Source: Microbacterium forte (GTDB lineage Bacteria; Actinomycetota; Actinomycetes; Actinomycetales; Microbacteriaceae). Taken from it: DNA of 64,000 nt. Below, one piece after another: positions 56,958 to 64,000 of this stretch. The notes under the pieces were generated by a model. It searched no databases and had not been told where the DNA came from. It saw only the letters and a program-made list of their open reading frames with translations. The stretch is from positions 930,001 through 994,000 of the forward strand of contig NZ_CP116871.1 of NCBI RefSeq assembly GCF_031885415.1, in the 5' to 3' direction. The position numbers and the translations under genes were made by a program. The first letter of the stretch is position 1, and every line of letters begins with the position of its first letter.

Positions 56958-58607
56958 GTGTCGAAGAAGACGACGAGACCTCGGTTCGCCACACGGACGC
57001 TGCTGCTGCACCTCGGCACGGTCGCGCTCGTGGTCGCGCTGTGCACCGGTGTGTACCTCGCACTCGCCGTGCAGCAGCTGCGCGCCGAAGCCGAGTCGAC
57101 CGCCCTCGGCATCGCCAGGACCCTGGCCGAGGACCCGCAGGTTCGCGCCGAGGTCGCGCGCATCTCCTCATTGCAGGAGACGCCGGAGGCCGAGGTGCTC
57201 AGAAACGGCGAGCTGCAGCGCATCGCGTCGGACGTGTCCGACCGCACCGGCGCGCTCTTCGTGGTGATCGCCGACTCGGACGGCATCCGCCTGGCCCACC
57301 CCACCAGCTCACGCATCGGCCAGAGGGTCAGCACGCCTTTCGAGGAGGTTCTCGCCGGGAACGAGGTCGTCGACTGGCAGACCGGCACCCTCGGCGAGTC
57401 GGCGAGAGCCAAGGTGCCGGTGCGTGACGAGGCCGGCGTGCCCGTCGGCGAGGTCAGCGTGGGGTTCGAGCGCACGGGCGTGTTCGACGACCTCCTACCC
57501 CTGCTCGCCGTGATCGGCGCCACAGCCGCGGGGGCGGTGTGTCTGGCGATCATCGCGTTCCTTCTGCTGCGTCGTCGCTGGGAGCGGCTCACGCTCGGCG
57601 TGCAGCCGGAAGAGCTCGTGGCGCTCGTGCAGAACCAGACAGCAGTGCTCAACGGCGTCGACGACGGCGTGCTCGCGGTCGACATCGCTGGCGTCGTGCG
57701 GGTCAGCAACGATGCGGTCGACCGTATGCTCGGGCTCGATTCGCCGGTCGGACATCGGCTGGCGGAACTCGGACTTCCTCCGGCTGTCGTCGAGACCGCG
57801 ACGGGCAGGCGCACCACATCGACCGCGGCGGTGGGCGGACGCGTCCTGTACTTCGACTCCAGACCCGTCATCCGCGACGGGAGGCCGCTCGGAGACGTGC
57901 TGATCATCCGCGACCGCACCGACCTCATCGCGCTGACGGAGCGGCTGGAGACCGTGCGCGCGGTCACCACTGCGCTGCGCGTGCAGCGCCACGAGTTCGC
58001 CAATCGCATGCACGTGGTCGCCGGACTCATCGATGCGGCCAGGATCGACGACGCCAGAGGCTTTCTCGATGAGCTCGTCGAGCGGGGCTCGGTCGCGTTC
58101 CCCGTCGCCGGGCTCGAGCTGCTCAGCGATCCCTTCCTGCATTCGTTCCTCGGCGCCAAGGGCATCGAAGCCGGTGAGCGCGGCGTCGCGTTGCGGATCG
58201 CGGACGAGACCCAGCTGATCGGAAGTGTGGCAGAGCCGGAGGACGTCGCCGCCGTGCTGGGCAACCTCGTCGACAACGCGGTGAAAGCAGCCGCCTCCGG
58301 AGAGCGGATCCCCCGCTGGGTGGAAGTCGCGGTGCTGGGAGACGGTGACGCGCTGGTCGTCACGGTCGCGGATTCCGGGCCGGGACTCGCGGGGATCGAT
58401 CCGATGGCGCCGCGGACGCCGGGTGAGGACGACCACGATCACGTGCACGGCCACGGTCTGGGCATCCCCCTGGCTCGAGACATCGCGCGCCGCCGTGGCG
58501 GAGACCTCTGGATCATCGACGCGGGGGGCGGGGAGCACGGCGCCGTTCTCGCCGCGCGCATCGGCCGCGCCGTGTCCGACACTCCGACGACCGAGGAGAA
58601 GCAATGA
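56958..58607 (+). CDS. citA: CitA/DcuS-family sensor histidine kinase
   Basis: 549 residues from GTG 56958, preferred to an ATG at 56934 because AAGGGA lies at a good distance. Membrane helix 1 is about 14-37 and helix 2 about 181-204. Between them is an extracytoplasmic PAS-like sensor with RLAHP (111-115), as in citrate and C4-dicarboxylate sensors. A cytoplasmic PAS domain is about 225-320. The H-box is LRVQRHEFANRMHV with His345, then NLVDNAVKAA, DSGPGLAG and GHGLGIPLARDIA. The TGA overlaps the regulator ATG. The ligand is probably citrate, because citM is divergent. Confidence 0.9.
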   Translation: MSKKTTRPRFATRTLLLHLGTVALVVALCTGVYLALAVQQLRAEAESTALGIARTLAEDPQVRAEVARISSLQETPEAEVLRNGELQRIASDVSDRTGALFVVIADSDGIRLAHPTSSRIGQRVSTPFEEVLAGNEVVDWQTGTLGESARAKVPVRDEAGVPVGEVSVGFERTGVFDDLLPLLAVIGATAAGAVCLAIIAFLLLRRRWERLTLGVQPEELVALVQNQTAVLNGVDDGVLAVDIAGVVRVSNDAVDRMLGLDSPVGHRLAELGLPPAVVETATGRRTTSTAAVGGRVLYFDSRPVIRDGRPLGDVLIIRDRTDLIALTERLETVRAVTTALRVQRHEFANRMHVVAGLIDAARIDDARGFLDELVERGSVAFPVAGLELLSDPFLHSFLGAKGIEAGERGVALRIADETQLIGSVAEPEDVAAVLGNLVDNAVKAAASGERIPRWVEVAVLGDGDALVVTVADSGPGLAGIDPMAPRTPGEDDHDHVHGHGLGIPLARDIARRRGGDLWIIDAGGGEHGAVLAARIGRAVSDTPTTEEKQ

Positions 58608-59257
58608 CCGACCCCCTCCGCGTACTGATACTCGACGATGACTTCCGCGTCGGCCTGCTGCATCAGAGCATCGTCGACGACCAACCGGCCTTCACCGCCC
58701 TGGAGCCGGTGCGGTCTCTCGCCGAGGCGAGGGAGCGCATCCGCTCGGCGCGCCCTGACCTGCTCCTCGCTGATGTCTTCCTCCCCGACGGAGACGGCAT
58801 CGCTCTGGTGCGGGAGGCCGGGATCGACGCGATCCTCATCTCGGCGGCTGACGACGCACCCACCGTGCGCCGGGCGCTCAGATCAGGTGCCGTCGGATAT
58901 CTGCTGAAGCCTTTCGACCGACGCGCGCTGATCGGCCTGCTCGAGCGCTACGCGCGGTACCGCAACCTGCTCGCCGGCGACCGGCCCCTGCGTCAGGAGG
59001 ACGCCGACCGTGCTCTGGCGATCCTGCACGGCGCCGGAGAACCGGTGTCGGTCTCGCGTTCGGCGACGGAGCAGCTGGTGCTCGCCGCACTCGGCGATGG
59101 CGAGGCCTCGGCGGCCGAGGTCGGGGAGCTCGTCGGGATCTCGCGCGCCACTGCACAGCGTCACCTCGCGGCTCTCGCTGCTCGCACCGTCGTGGAGGTG
59201 CGGCTGCGCTACGGCGCGACCGGACGACCCGAGCACCGATACGCCGCCCGCACCTGA
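58604..59257 (+). CDS. citB: CitB/DcuR-family response regulator
   Basis: 217 residues. The receiver domain has the acidic cluster DDD (11-13), phospho-acceptor Asp57 in LLLADVFLPDGDG and Lys102 in LKPFD. The C-terminal DNA-binding domain has ASAAEVGELVGISRATAQRHLAAL, a winged HTH as in citrate and fumarate regulators. It overlaps the kinase gene by four bases (ATGA). It probably activates citM. Confidence 0.92.
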   Translation: MTDPLRVLILDDDFRVGLLHQSIVDDQPAFTALEPVRSLAEARERIRSARPDLLLADVFLPDGDGIALVREAGIDAILISAADDAPTVRRALRSGAVGYLLKPFDRRALIGLLERYARYRNLLAGDRPLRQEDADRALAILHGAGEPVSVSRSATEQLVLAALGDGEASAAEVGELVGISRATAQRHLAALAARTVVEVRLRYGATGRPEHRYAART

Positions 59258-59291
59258 TCGGAGCACAGGCGAGGACCGAGGCGCGATCGGC

Positions 59292-60371
59292 TCAGGAGTC
59301 GGAGCCCACCGCGGCGAGCCGGGCTTCTTCGTCTGCCTGGATGGCACTGACGATGATCGGCTCGAGCGCACCGTCCATCACCTGGTCGAGGTTGTACGCC
59401 TTGAAGCCGGTGCGGTGGTCGGCGATCCGGTTCTCGGGGAAGTTGTACGTGCGGATGCGCTCCGAACGATCCATCCCGCGGATCTGCGACTTGCGCGCGT
59501 CGGATGCCGCTGCATCCAGCTCCTCCTGCTGCTTCGCGAGCAGCCGCGCTCGGAGCACGCGCATCGCCGCCTCACGGTTCTGCAGCTGGGACTTCTCGTT
59601 CTGCATCGACACGACGATGCCGCTCGGCAGGTGCGTGATGCGCACAGCCGAGTCCGTGGTGTTCACCGACTGGCCGCCAGGGCCCGATGAGCGGAACACG
59701 TCGATCTTCAGGTCGTTCTGGTTGATGGCGATCTCGTCGGGCTCATCGACCTCGGGGAACACCAGCACTCCGGTGGTCGAGGTGTGGATGCGCCCCTGCG
59801 ACTCGGTGGCCGGCACGCGCTGCACGCGGTGCACGCCGCCCTCGTACTTCAGGTGCGCCCAGACGCCCTGGGCCGGGTCGGTCGACGACCCCTTGATCGC
59901 GACCTGGACATCCTTGTAGCCGCCGAGGTCGGACTCGTTCCGCTCGAGCAGCTCGGTCTTCCATCCCTTGGACGCCGCGTACTGGATGTACATGCGGAGC
60001 AGATCTGCGGCGAACAGCGCCGACTCGGCACCGCCCTCCCCCGCCTTGATCTCCATGATCACGTCGCGTGCATCGTCGGGGTCACGAGGGATGAGCAGAC
60101 GCCGGAGCTTCTCCTGCGCCGTCTGCAGACCCTCTTCGAGGGACGGGACCTCGGCGGCGAACGCCTCGTCGTCGCGAGCGAGCTCACGCGCAGCGTCCAG
60201 ATCTTCGGATGCCGCCACCCAGGCCTCGTAGGCGGCGACGATCCTCGACAGCTCGGCGTAGCGACGATTGACGCGCTTCGCCCGAGCAGCATCGGCGTGC
60301 ACCGCCGGGTCGGAGAGTTCCTCCTGCACCCGGCGATGCTCGTCGATCAGAGTCTGGACGGACTCGAACAC
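59292..60371 (-). CDS. prfA: Peptide chain release factor 1
   Basis: 359 residues. It terminates translation at UAA and UAG. The peptidyl-hydrolysis motif GGQ lies in [18 protein letters not shown], about 230 residues in, and the domain 2 anticodon-like region is intact. GTG 60371 follows GGAG. It is 11 bases downstream of rho, a common actinobacterial pair. Its methyltransferase gene prmC is separated by 6 kb of inserted genes. Confidence 0.97.
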   Translation of the reverse strand: MFESVQTLIDEHRRVQEELSDPAVHADAARAKRVNRRYAELSRIVAAYEAWVAASEDLDAARELARDDEAFAAEVPSLEEGLQTAQEKLRRLLIPRDPDDARDVIMEIKAGEGGAESALFAADLLRMYIQYAASKGWKTELLERNESDLGGYKDVQVAIKGSSTDPAQGVWAHLKYEGGVHRVQRVPATESQGRIHTSTTGVLVFPEVDEPDEIAINQNDLKIDVFRSSGPGGQSVNTTDSAVRITHLPSGIVVSMQNEKSQLQNREAAMRVLRARLLAKQQEELDAAASDARKSQIRGMDRSERIRTYNFPENRIADHRTGFKAYNLDQVMDGALEPIIVSAIQADEEARLAAVGSDS

Positions 60372-60382
60372 GTCAGCTCCGC

Positions 60383-62353
60383 TCAGCGGATGTTGTTGTC
60401 GTGACCGTGCGCGCCCGAAGGCAGCGTCGGGATCGACTTCTGCATCTGCACGAGGAACTCGACGTTCGAGTGGGTCTCCTTGAGCTTGCCCAGGACGACC
60501 TCGAGCGCCTGCTGCTGGTCGAGGCCCGCGAGGGCTCGGCGCAGCTTCCAGGTGATCTTGACCTCGTCGGTCGACAGCAGCATCTCTTCGCGGCGGGTGC
60601 TCGACGCGTTCACGTCGACGGCCGGGAAGATGCGCTTGTCGGCGAGCTGACGCGACAGGCGCAGCTCGCTGTTGCCGGTGCCCTTGAACTCCTCGAAGAT
60701 GACCTCGTCCATCTTGGAGCCGGTCTCGACGAGAGCCGTGGCGAGGATCGTGAGGGATCCGCCGTTCTCGATGTTGCGCGCAGCGCCGAAGAAGCGCTTG
60801 GGCGGGTACAGCGCCGAGGCGTCGACACCACCCGAGAGCACCCGTCCGGATGCCGGAGCCGCGAGGTTGTACGCACGGCCGAGACGCGTGATCGAGTCGA
60901 GCAGCACGACCACGTCGCGGCCCAGCTCGACGAGACGCTTGGCACGCTCGATGGCGAGCTCTGCGACCGTGGTGTGGTCTTCGGCAGGACGGTCGAACGT
61001 CGAGGCGATGACCTCGCCCTTGACCGTGCGCTCCATGTCGGTGACCTCTTCGGGGCGCTCGTCGACGAGCACGACCATGAGGTGGACCTCGGGGTTGTTC
61101 TGAGCGATCGCGTTCGCGATCTGCTGCAGGACGATCGTCTTGCCGGCCTTGGGCGGTGCGACGATGAGGCCGCGCTGTCCCTTGCCGATCGGAGCGACGA
61201 GGTCGATGATGCGCTGGGTCAGCTTCTCGGGCACCGTCTCGAGGCGCAGACGCTCCTGCGGGTAGAGCGGGGTGAGCTTGCCGAACTCCACGCGGGTCGC
61301 GGCGTCGTCGATCGACAGGCCGTTGATCGAGTCGACCTTCACGAGGGCGTTGTACTTCTGGCGCCCCTGCTGCTCGCCTTCGCGCGGCTGCTTGATCGAG
61401 CCGACGATCGCGTCGCCCTTGCGCAGGTTGTACTTCTTGACCTGTCCGAGGGAGACGTACACGTCGCTCGGGCCGGCGAGGTAGCCGGTCGTGCGCACGA
61501 ATGCGTAGTTGTCGAGCACGTCGAGGATTCCGGCGATCGGAACGAGGACGTCGTCCTCACCGATCTCGGTGTCGAACTCGTCGGTCGGCACACCACCGCG
61601 GCGCTTGTTGCGCTGACGGTTGCGGCCGTTGCCGCCCTCGTCTTCGGCGGGTGCGCTCTGCTGCTGCTGAGGCTGCTGCTCGCCGCCCTGTGCGGTGCCG
61701 TTCTGACCGCGACCGCGGTTGCGGCTGCGGTTCCGGTTGCGGTTGCGGCCGCCCTGCTCCTCGCCGCCGTCAGCGGAGTCGGAGGACGAGTCGGCGGCGG
61801 AGGTCGCGTCGGCCGGTGCGGCCTCGGCGGGCTTCTCGGTCGCAGGAGCCTCGGTCTCGGCCGCGGGCTTCTTCGCCGTGCGGCGTCCGCGGCCGGTGGT
61901 CTTCTTCGGCTCGTCGGTCGAGCCGGCAGCGTCAGCAGAGCCGGCTGTGTCAGCGGAGTCGCTGCTGTCGGCGGTCTTCGCAGCGGGGGCCTCGGCGGGC
62001 GCTGCGGGAGCCGATGAGGAGGGTGCAGAAGCCTCTACGGCTGCGGGAGCCTCGGCGGTCTCGGCGTCGGCCTTCTTCGCACGACTGCGGCGGGGGGCCT
62101 TGGCCTTGGGAGCCGCGTCGGCGGCAGGCGCCTCGGCAGCGGGGGCCTCGGGCGCCAGTGTGCTGTCTGCGGACGCAGCAGCCTTCTCGGCCTTCGCGGC
62201 GGCCGATGCGGTGCTCGCTCGGCGCGGCGCGCGCTTGCGGGCCGGGGCCACCTCGGTCGCGGCAGTCGTCGCGGCGTCGGAGCTCGCGGCCTTTGCCGGA
62301 GCCTCGGCGGCAGTCGCCGCCTGGTCGTTCTGGGTCTCGGAGAAATTCTCCAC
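60383..62353 (-). CDS. rho: Transcription termination factor Rho, long form
   Basis: 656 residues against 419 in E. coli. The C-terminal 400 residues are the canonical ATPase (P-loop [40 protein letters not shown]). The N-terminal 230 residues are a low-complexity insertion: first Ala/Pro/Glu-rich, then a basic Arg/Asn/Gly segment with repeated RN and RG pairs and poly-Gln. Such insertions are known in high-GC actinobacteria and can bind RNA. GTG 62353 has GAGGGAG upstream. It is followed by prfA, 11 bases away. Confidence 0.97.
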   Translation of the reverse strand: MENFSETQNDQAATAAEAPAKAASSDAATTAATEVAPARKRAPRRASTASAAAKAEKAAASADSTLAPEAPAAEAPAADAAPKAKAPRRSRAKKADAETAEAPAAVEASAPSSSAPAAPAEAPAAKTADSSDSADTAGSADAAGSTDEPKKTTGRGRRTAKKPAAETEAPATEKPAEAAPADATSAADSSSDSADGGEEQGGRNRNRNRSRNRGRGQNGTAQGGEQQPQQQQSAPAEDEGGNGRNRQRNKRRGGVPTDEFDTEIGEDDVLVPIAGILDVLDNYAFVRTTGYLAGPSDVYVSLGQVKKYNLRKGDAIVGSIKQPREGEQQGRQKYNALVKVDSINGLSIDDAATRVEFGKLTPLYPQERLRLETVPEKLTQRIIDLVAPIGKGQRGLIVAPPKAGKTIVLQQIANAIAQNNPEVHLMVVLVDERPEEVTDMERTVKGEVIASTFDRPAEDHTTVAELAIERAKRLVELGRDVVVLLDSITRLGRAYNLAAPASGRVLSGGVDASALYPPKRFFGAARNIENGGSLTILATALVETGSKMDEVIFEEFKGTGNSELRLSRQLADKRIFPAVDVNASSTRREEMLLSTDEVKITWKLRRALAGLDQQQALEVVLGKLKETHSNVEFLVQMQKSIPTLPSGAHGHDNNIR

Positions 62354-62422
62354 GAGTACTCCCTCTTTGGTCTCGGGGACATGAGCGGCACGCGCACAAC
62401 GGGTGCTGCGCGCGATCGCACG

Positions 62423-62443
62423 GACTGACGCTCGGCGTCAGTC
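62423..62443 (-). promoter_or_regulatory. Hairpin in the rho leader
   Basis: GACTGACGC (62423-62431) pairs with GCGTCAGTC (62435-62443), a perfect 9-bp stem with a TCG loop, about 70 bases upstream of the rho GTG. It may regulate rho, which is often autoregulated, or be the remnant of a terminator. Confidence 0.4.
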
Positions 62444-62467
62444 AGCCTCTGCACTGGGTTCTCGGAA

Positions 62468-62480
62468 AGAACGAAGTTCT
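62468..62480. promoter_or_regulatory. Operator-like palindrome upstream of rho
   Basis: AGAAC-GAA-GTTCT is a perfect 13-base palindrome in the rho upstream region, with a second GTTCTCGG-type repeat beside it. It resembles a regulator site, though spacing differs from the Gram-positive LexA box. It could also be a minus-strand leader hairpin. Confidence 0.3.
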
Positions 62481-62550
62481 CGGTGAGAGCAGTGTCACAG
62501 GGGTTTGCGTGCGGGTCTTGCAGAGTTGCAATGGGGCCAGATTCACGCAG

Positions 62551-63480
62551 TTACGTGGAGCCCTCCGCTCGATTCCCCACTGTACCACCACGCACGTCGA
62601 CCGCGAGCAGCAGCGCGTCCCACGGGGTGTCGGTCGTCGATGCGGCGAGTTCCATGGCGTCCTGACGGCTTCCCGGGCCGTCGGCGAGCACGAGCACGCT
62701 GGGACCGGCACCGGACACCACGGCGGCGAAGCCCGCCGCACGAAGCGTCTGGACCAGCCGCTGAGTCTCGGGCATCGCCTCGGCTCGATAGTCCTGATGA
62801 AGGCGGTCGGCCGTCGCGTCGAGCAGCAGTTCGGGGCTCTGCATGAGTGCGGCGATCAGCAGTGCCGAGCGCGAGACGTTGAACACGGCATCCGCCGTCG
62901 AGACCTGAGGCGGCTGCAGCGAGCGCGCCTTCGTGGTCGACATCGTGTACGAGGGCACGAGCACGAGCGGCGACACACCGCGGTGCACGAGCAGCTTCTT
63001 GTGCTGCGCTCCGCGCTCACCCATCCACGCGATCGTCAGCCCGCCGAACAGCGCGGGCGCCACGTTGTCGGGGTGTCCCTCGATCTCGGTGGCGAGGCGG
63101 AGCATGTCCGCGTCACTGATCTCCACGTCACCCTCGAGCAGCCCCTTGGCCGCGAGGATGCCCGCCGCGACCGCAGCACCCGAGGATCCGAGTCCACGAC
63201 CGTGCGGCACGCCGTTCTCGGCGACGATGCGCAGCCCCGGAAGGGGCCGCTCGACGTCCGCGTACACATGCGCGATCGTGCGCACGATGAGATTCGAGTC
63301 GTCACGGGGGATCTCGGCTGCTCCCGAACCGGAGACCTCGATCTCGAGCGCTCCCGCAAGGAGCTCTGTCACCAGGAGCGTGTCGTAGACGCTGAGCGCG
63401 AGTCCGAGGGTGTCGAATCCAGGGCCGAGGTTGGCACTGGTCGCCGGGACCGTCACCTCGACCGTGCGCCCCTCCGCCAT
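62551..63480 (-). CDS. thrB: Homoserine kinase
   Basis: 309 residues from ATG 63480; a GTG at 63486 overlaps the hom stop (GTGA), but the ATG has better spacing to GGAAGG. It phosphorylates homoserine for threonine synthesis. GHMP motifs are ATSANLGPGFDTLGLAL near the N-terminus, the ATP loop PHGRGLGSSGAAVAAG (about 93-108) and SGAGPSVLVL near 255. It directly follows hom, but thrC is not between them, unlike in many actinobacteria. Confidence 0.96.
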   Translation of the reverse strand: MAEGRTVEVTVPATSANLGPGFDTLGLALSVYDTLLVTELLAGALEIEVSGSGAAEIPRDDSNLIVRTIAHVYADVERPLPGLRIVAENGVPHGRGLGSSGAAVAAGILAAKGLLEGDVEISDADMLRLATEIEGHPDNVAPALFGGLTIAWMGERGAQHKKLLVHRGVSPLVLVPSYTMSTTKARSLQPPQVSTADAVFNVSRSALLIAALMQSPELLLDATADRLHQDYRAEAMPETQRLVQTLRAAGFAAVVSGAGPSVLVLADGPGSRQDAMELAASTTDTPWDALLLAVDVRGGTVGNRAEGST

Positions 63481-63482
63481 CG

Positions 63483-64000
63483 TCACTCGCCTTCCACGCG
63501 GAGCACCGAGACGACCCGTTCGACGACAGAGCTGTCGGCGAGCGCATCGACCGTGGCGCTGAGCGCGGCATCCGTGGCCCGGTGCGTGCCGATGACGAGG
63601 CGAGCGGTGGGCTCGTCCTCTCCTTCGACGGTCTGCACGACAGTGGCGACCGAAACGGCTCCATCGCTCAGGATCCCGGCGACGGTCGCCAGCACGCCCG
63701 GAGCGTCCGCGACCTCGAGAGTGATCTGGTAACGGGTCGTGACGTGACCGATCGGCACCACAGGGAGGTTCGCTCTGGTGGACTCCCCCACGCCGACACC
63801 GCCGGCGATGTGCCGGCGAGCCGCCGACACGACGTCTCCGAGCACAGCGGATGCCGTCTGCACTCCGCCGGCGCCTGCACCGTAGAACATCAGCGACCCT
63901 GCGGCCTCCGCCTCGACGAAGACGGCGTTGTTGGCGCCGTGCACCGAGGCGAGCGGGTGCGACTTGGGGACGAGTGCCGGGTAGACGCGCACCGAGATCG
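63483..64000 (-). CDS. hom: Homoserine dehydrogenase, C-terminal part
   Basis: The frame is open to the window edge, giving about 172 visible residues; the NAD-binding domain and start lie outside. The catalytic-domain end (VPKSHPLASVHGANNAVFVEA, GAGAGGVQTASAVLGD) is followed by a C-terminal ACT domain (YQITLEVADAPGVLATVAGIL), as in threonine-sensitive enzymes. It is the gene before thrB in a threonine/methionine branch operon. Confidence 0.95.
   Translation of the reverse strand, partial: ISVRVYPALVPKSHPLASVHGANNAVFVEAEAAGSLMFYGAGAGGVQTASAVLGDVVSAARRHIAGGVGVGESTRANLPVVPIGHVTTRYQITLEVADAPGVLATVAGILSDGAVSVATVVQTVEGEDEPTARLVIGTHRATDAALSATVDALADSSVVERVVSVLRVEGE

Noticed and set aside
60401..62017. 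538-residue plus-strand open frame
   Set aside because: It is a shadow of rho on the opposite strand.
62468..62480. LexA (SOS) box
   Set aside because: The half-sites are separated by three bases, not the four of the Gram-positive consensus.

Overview
The window is high-GC DNA (roughly 70%) from an actinobacterium. Gene order and content fit Microbacteriaceae, most likely Microbacterium or a close relative: a nusA-ylxR-infB-rbfA operon, an atpBEFHAGDC operon preceded by prmC-tsaC-wecA-atpI, a long actinobacterial Rho, a long delta subunit, and dxr, rseP and ispG near each other. This assignment is inferred from gene content, not from a marker search. I saw no rRNA, tRNA, CRISPR array, prophage or insertion sequence.

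Layout. 1-930: the end of an unknown gene and a decayed DUF559 endonuclease-like gene flanked by two near-identical 30-bp repeats. 934-4330: phosphofructokinase and a SNF2-type helicase. 4540-15261: translation and RNA-processing genes (ribF, truB, rbfA, infB, ylxR, nusA), interrupted by mutY and a LuxR-type regulator. 15392-18377: flavin amine oxidase, LOG-family nucleotide hydrolase and an FMN-binding stress protein. 18450-25931: proS, a PEP mutase/isocitrate lyase-like protein, an RNB exonuclease, an unusual Nudix-nucleotidyltransferase fusion, a free-standing AlaX-type tRNA editing protein and ispG. 26025-28045: a complete trp attenuator (leader peptide with tandem Trp codons, antiterminator, terminator) ahead of a fused TrpE-TrpG/PhzE-like protein. 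28105-37257: rseP, a YcnI copper-protein pair, a MurE-like ligase, dxr, an FKBP lipoprotein, PlsC, OsmC and asparaginase. 37277-42832: an EccC-like FtsK/SpoIIIE ATPase, a PP2C phosphatase, a Pro-rich membrane protein and YaaA. 42906-53192: the ATP synthase operon and its upstream partners. 53293-59257: cysK-cysE, a small membrane protein, and a citrate transporter divergent from a CitA/CitB-type two-component system. 59292-64000: prfA, rho, thrB and the 3' end of hom.

Two themes link the regions. First, at least fifteen genes start exactly 6-7 bases after a TANNNT hexamer, the actinobacterial -10 element. This implies widespread leaderless transcripts, including the trp leader peptide itself, and it fixes several start codons. 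Second, gene blocks that are contiguous in other actinobacteria (nusA-infB-rbfA-truB-ribF; dxr-rseP-ispG; hom-thrB-rho-prfA-prmC) are split here by unrelated genes, and the detached half usually begins with such a compact leaderless promoter. No defence island or biosynthetic cluster is evident. The best leads for something undescribed are the repeat-flanked DUF559 relic, the Nudix-nucleotidyltransferase fusion, the leaderless trp attenuator, the orphan EccC-like ATPase with its PP2C neighbour, and the LuxR regulator that has lost its ATPase and may be frameshifted.
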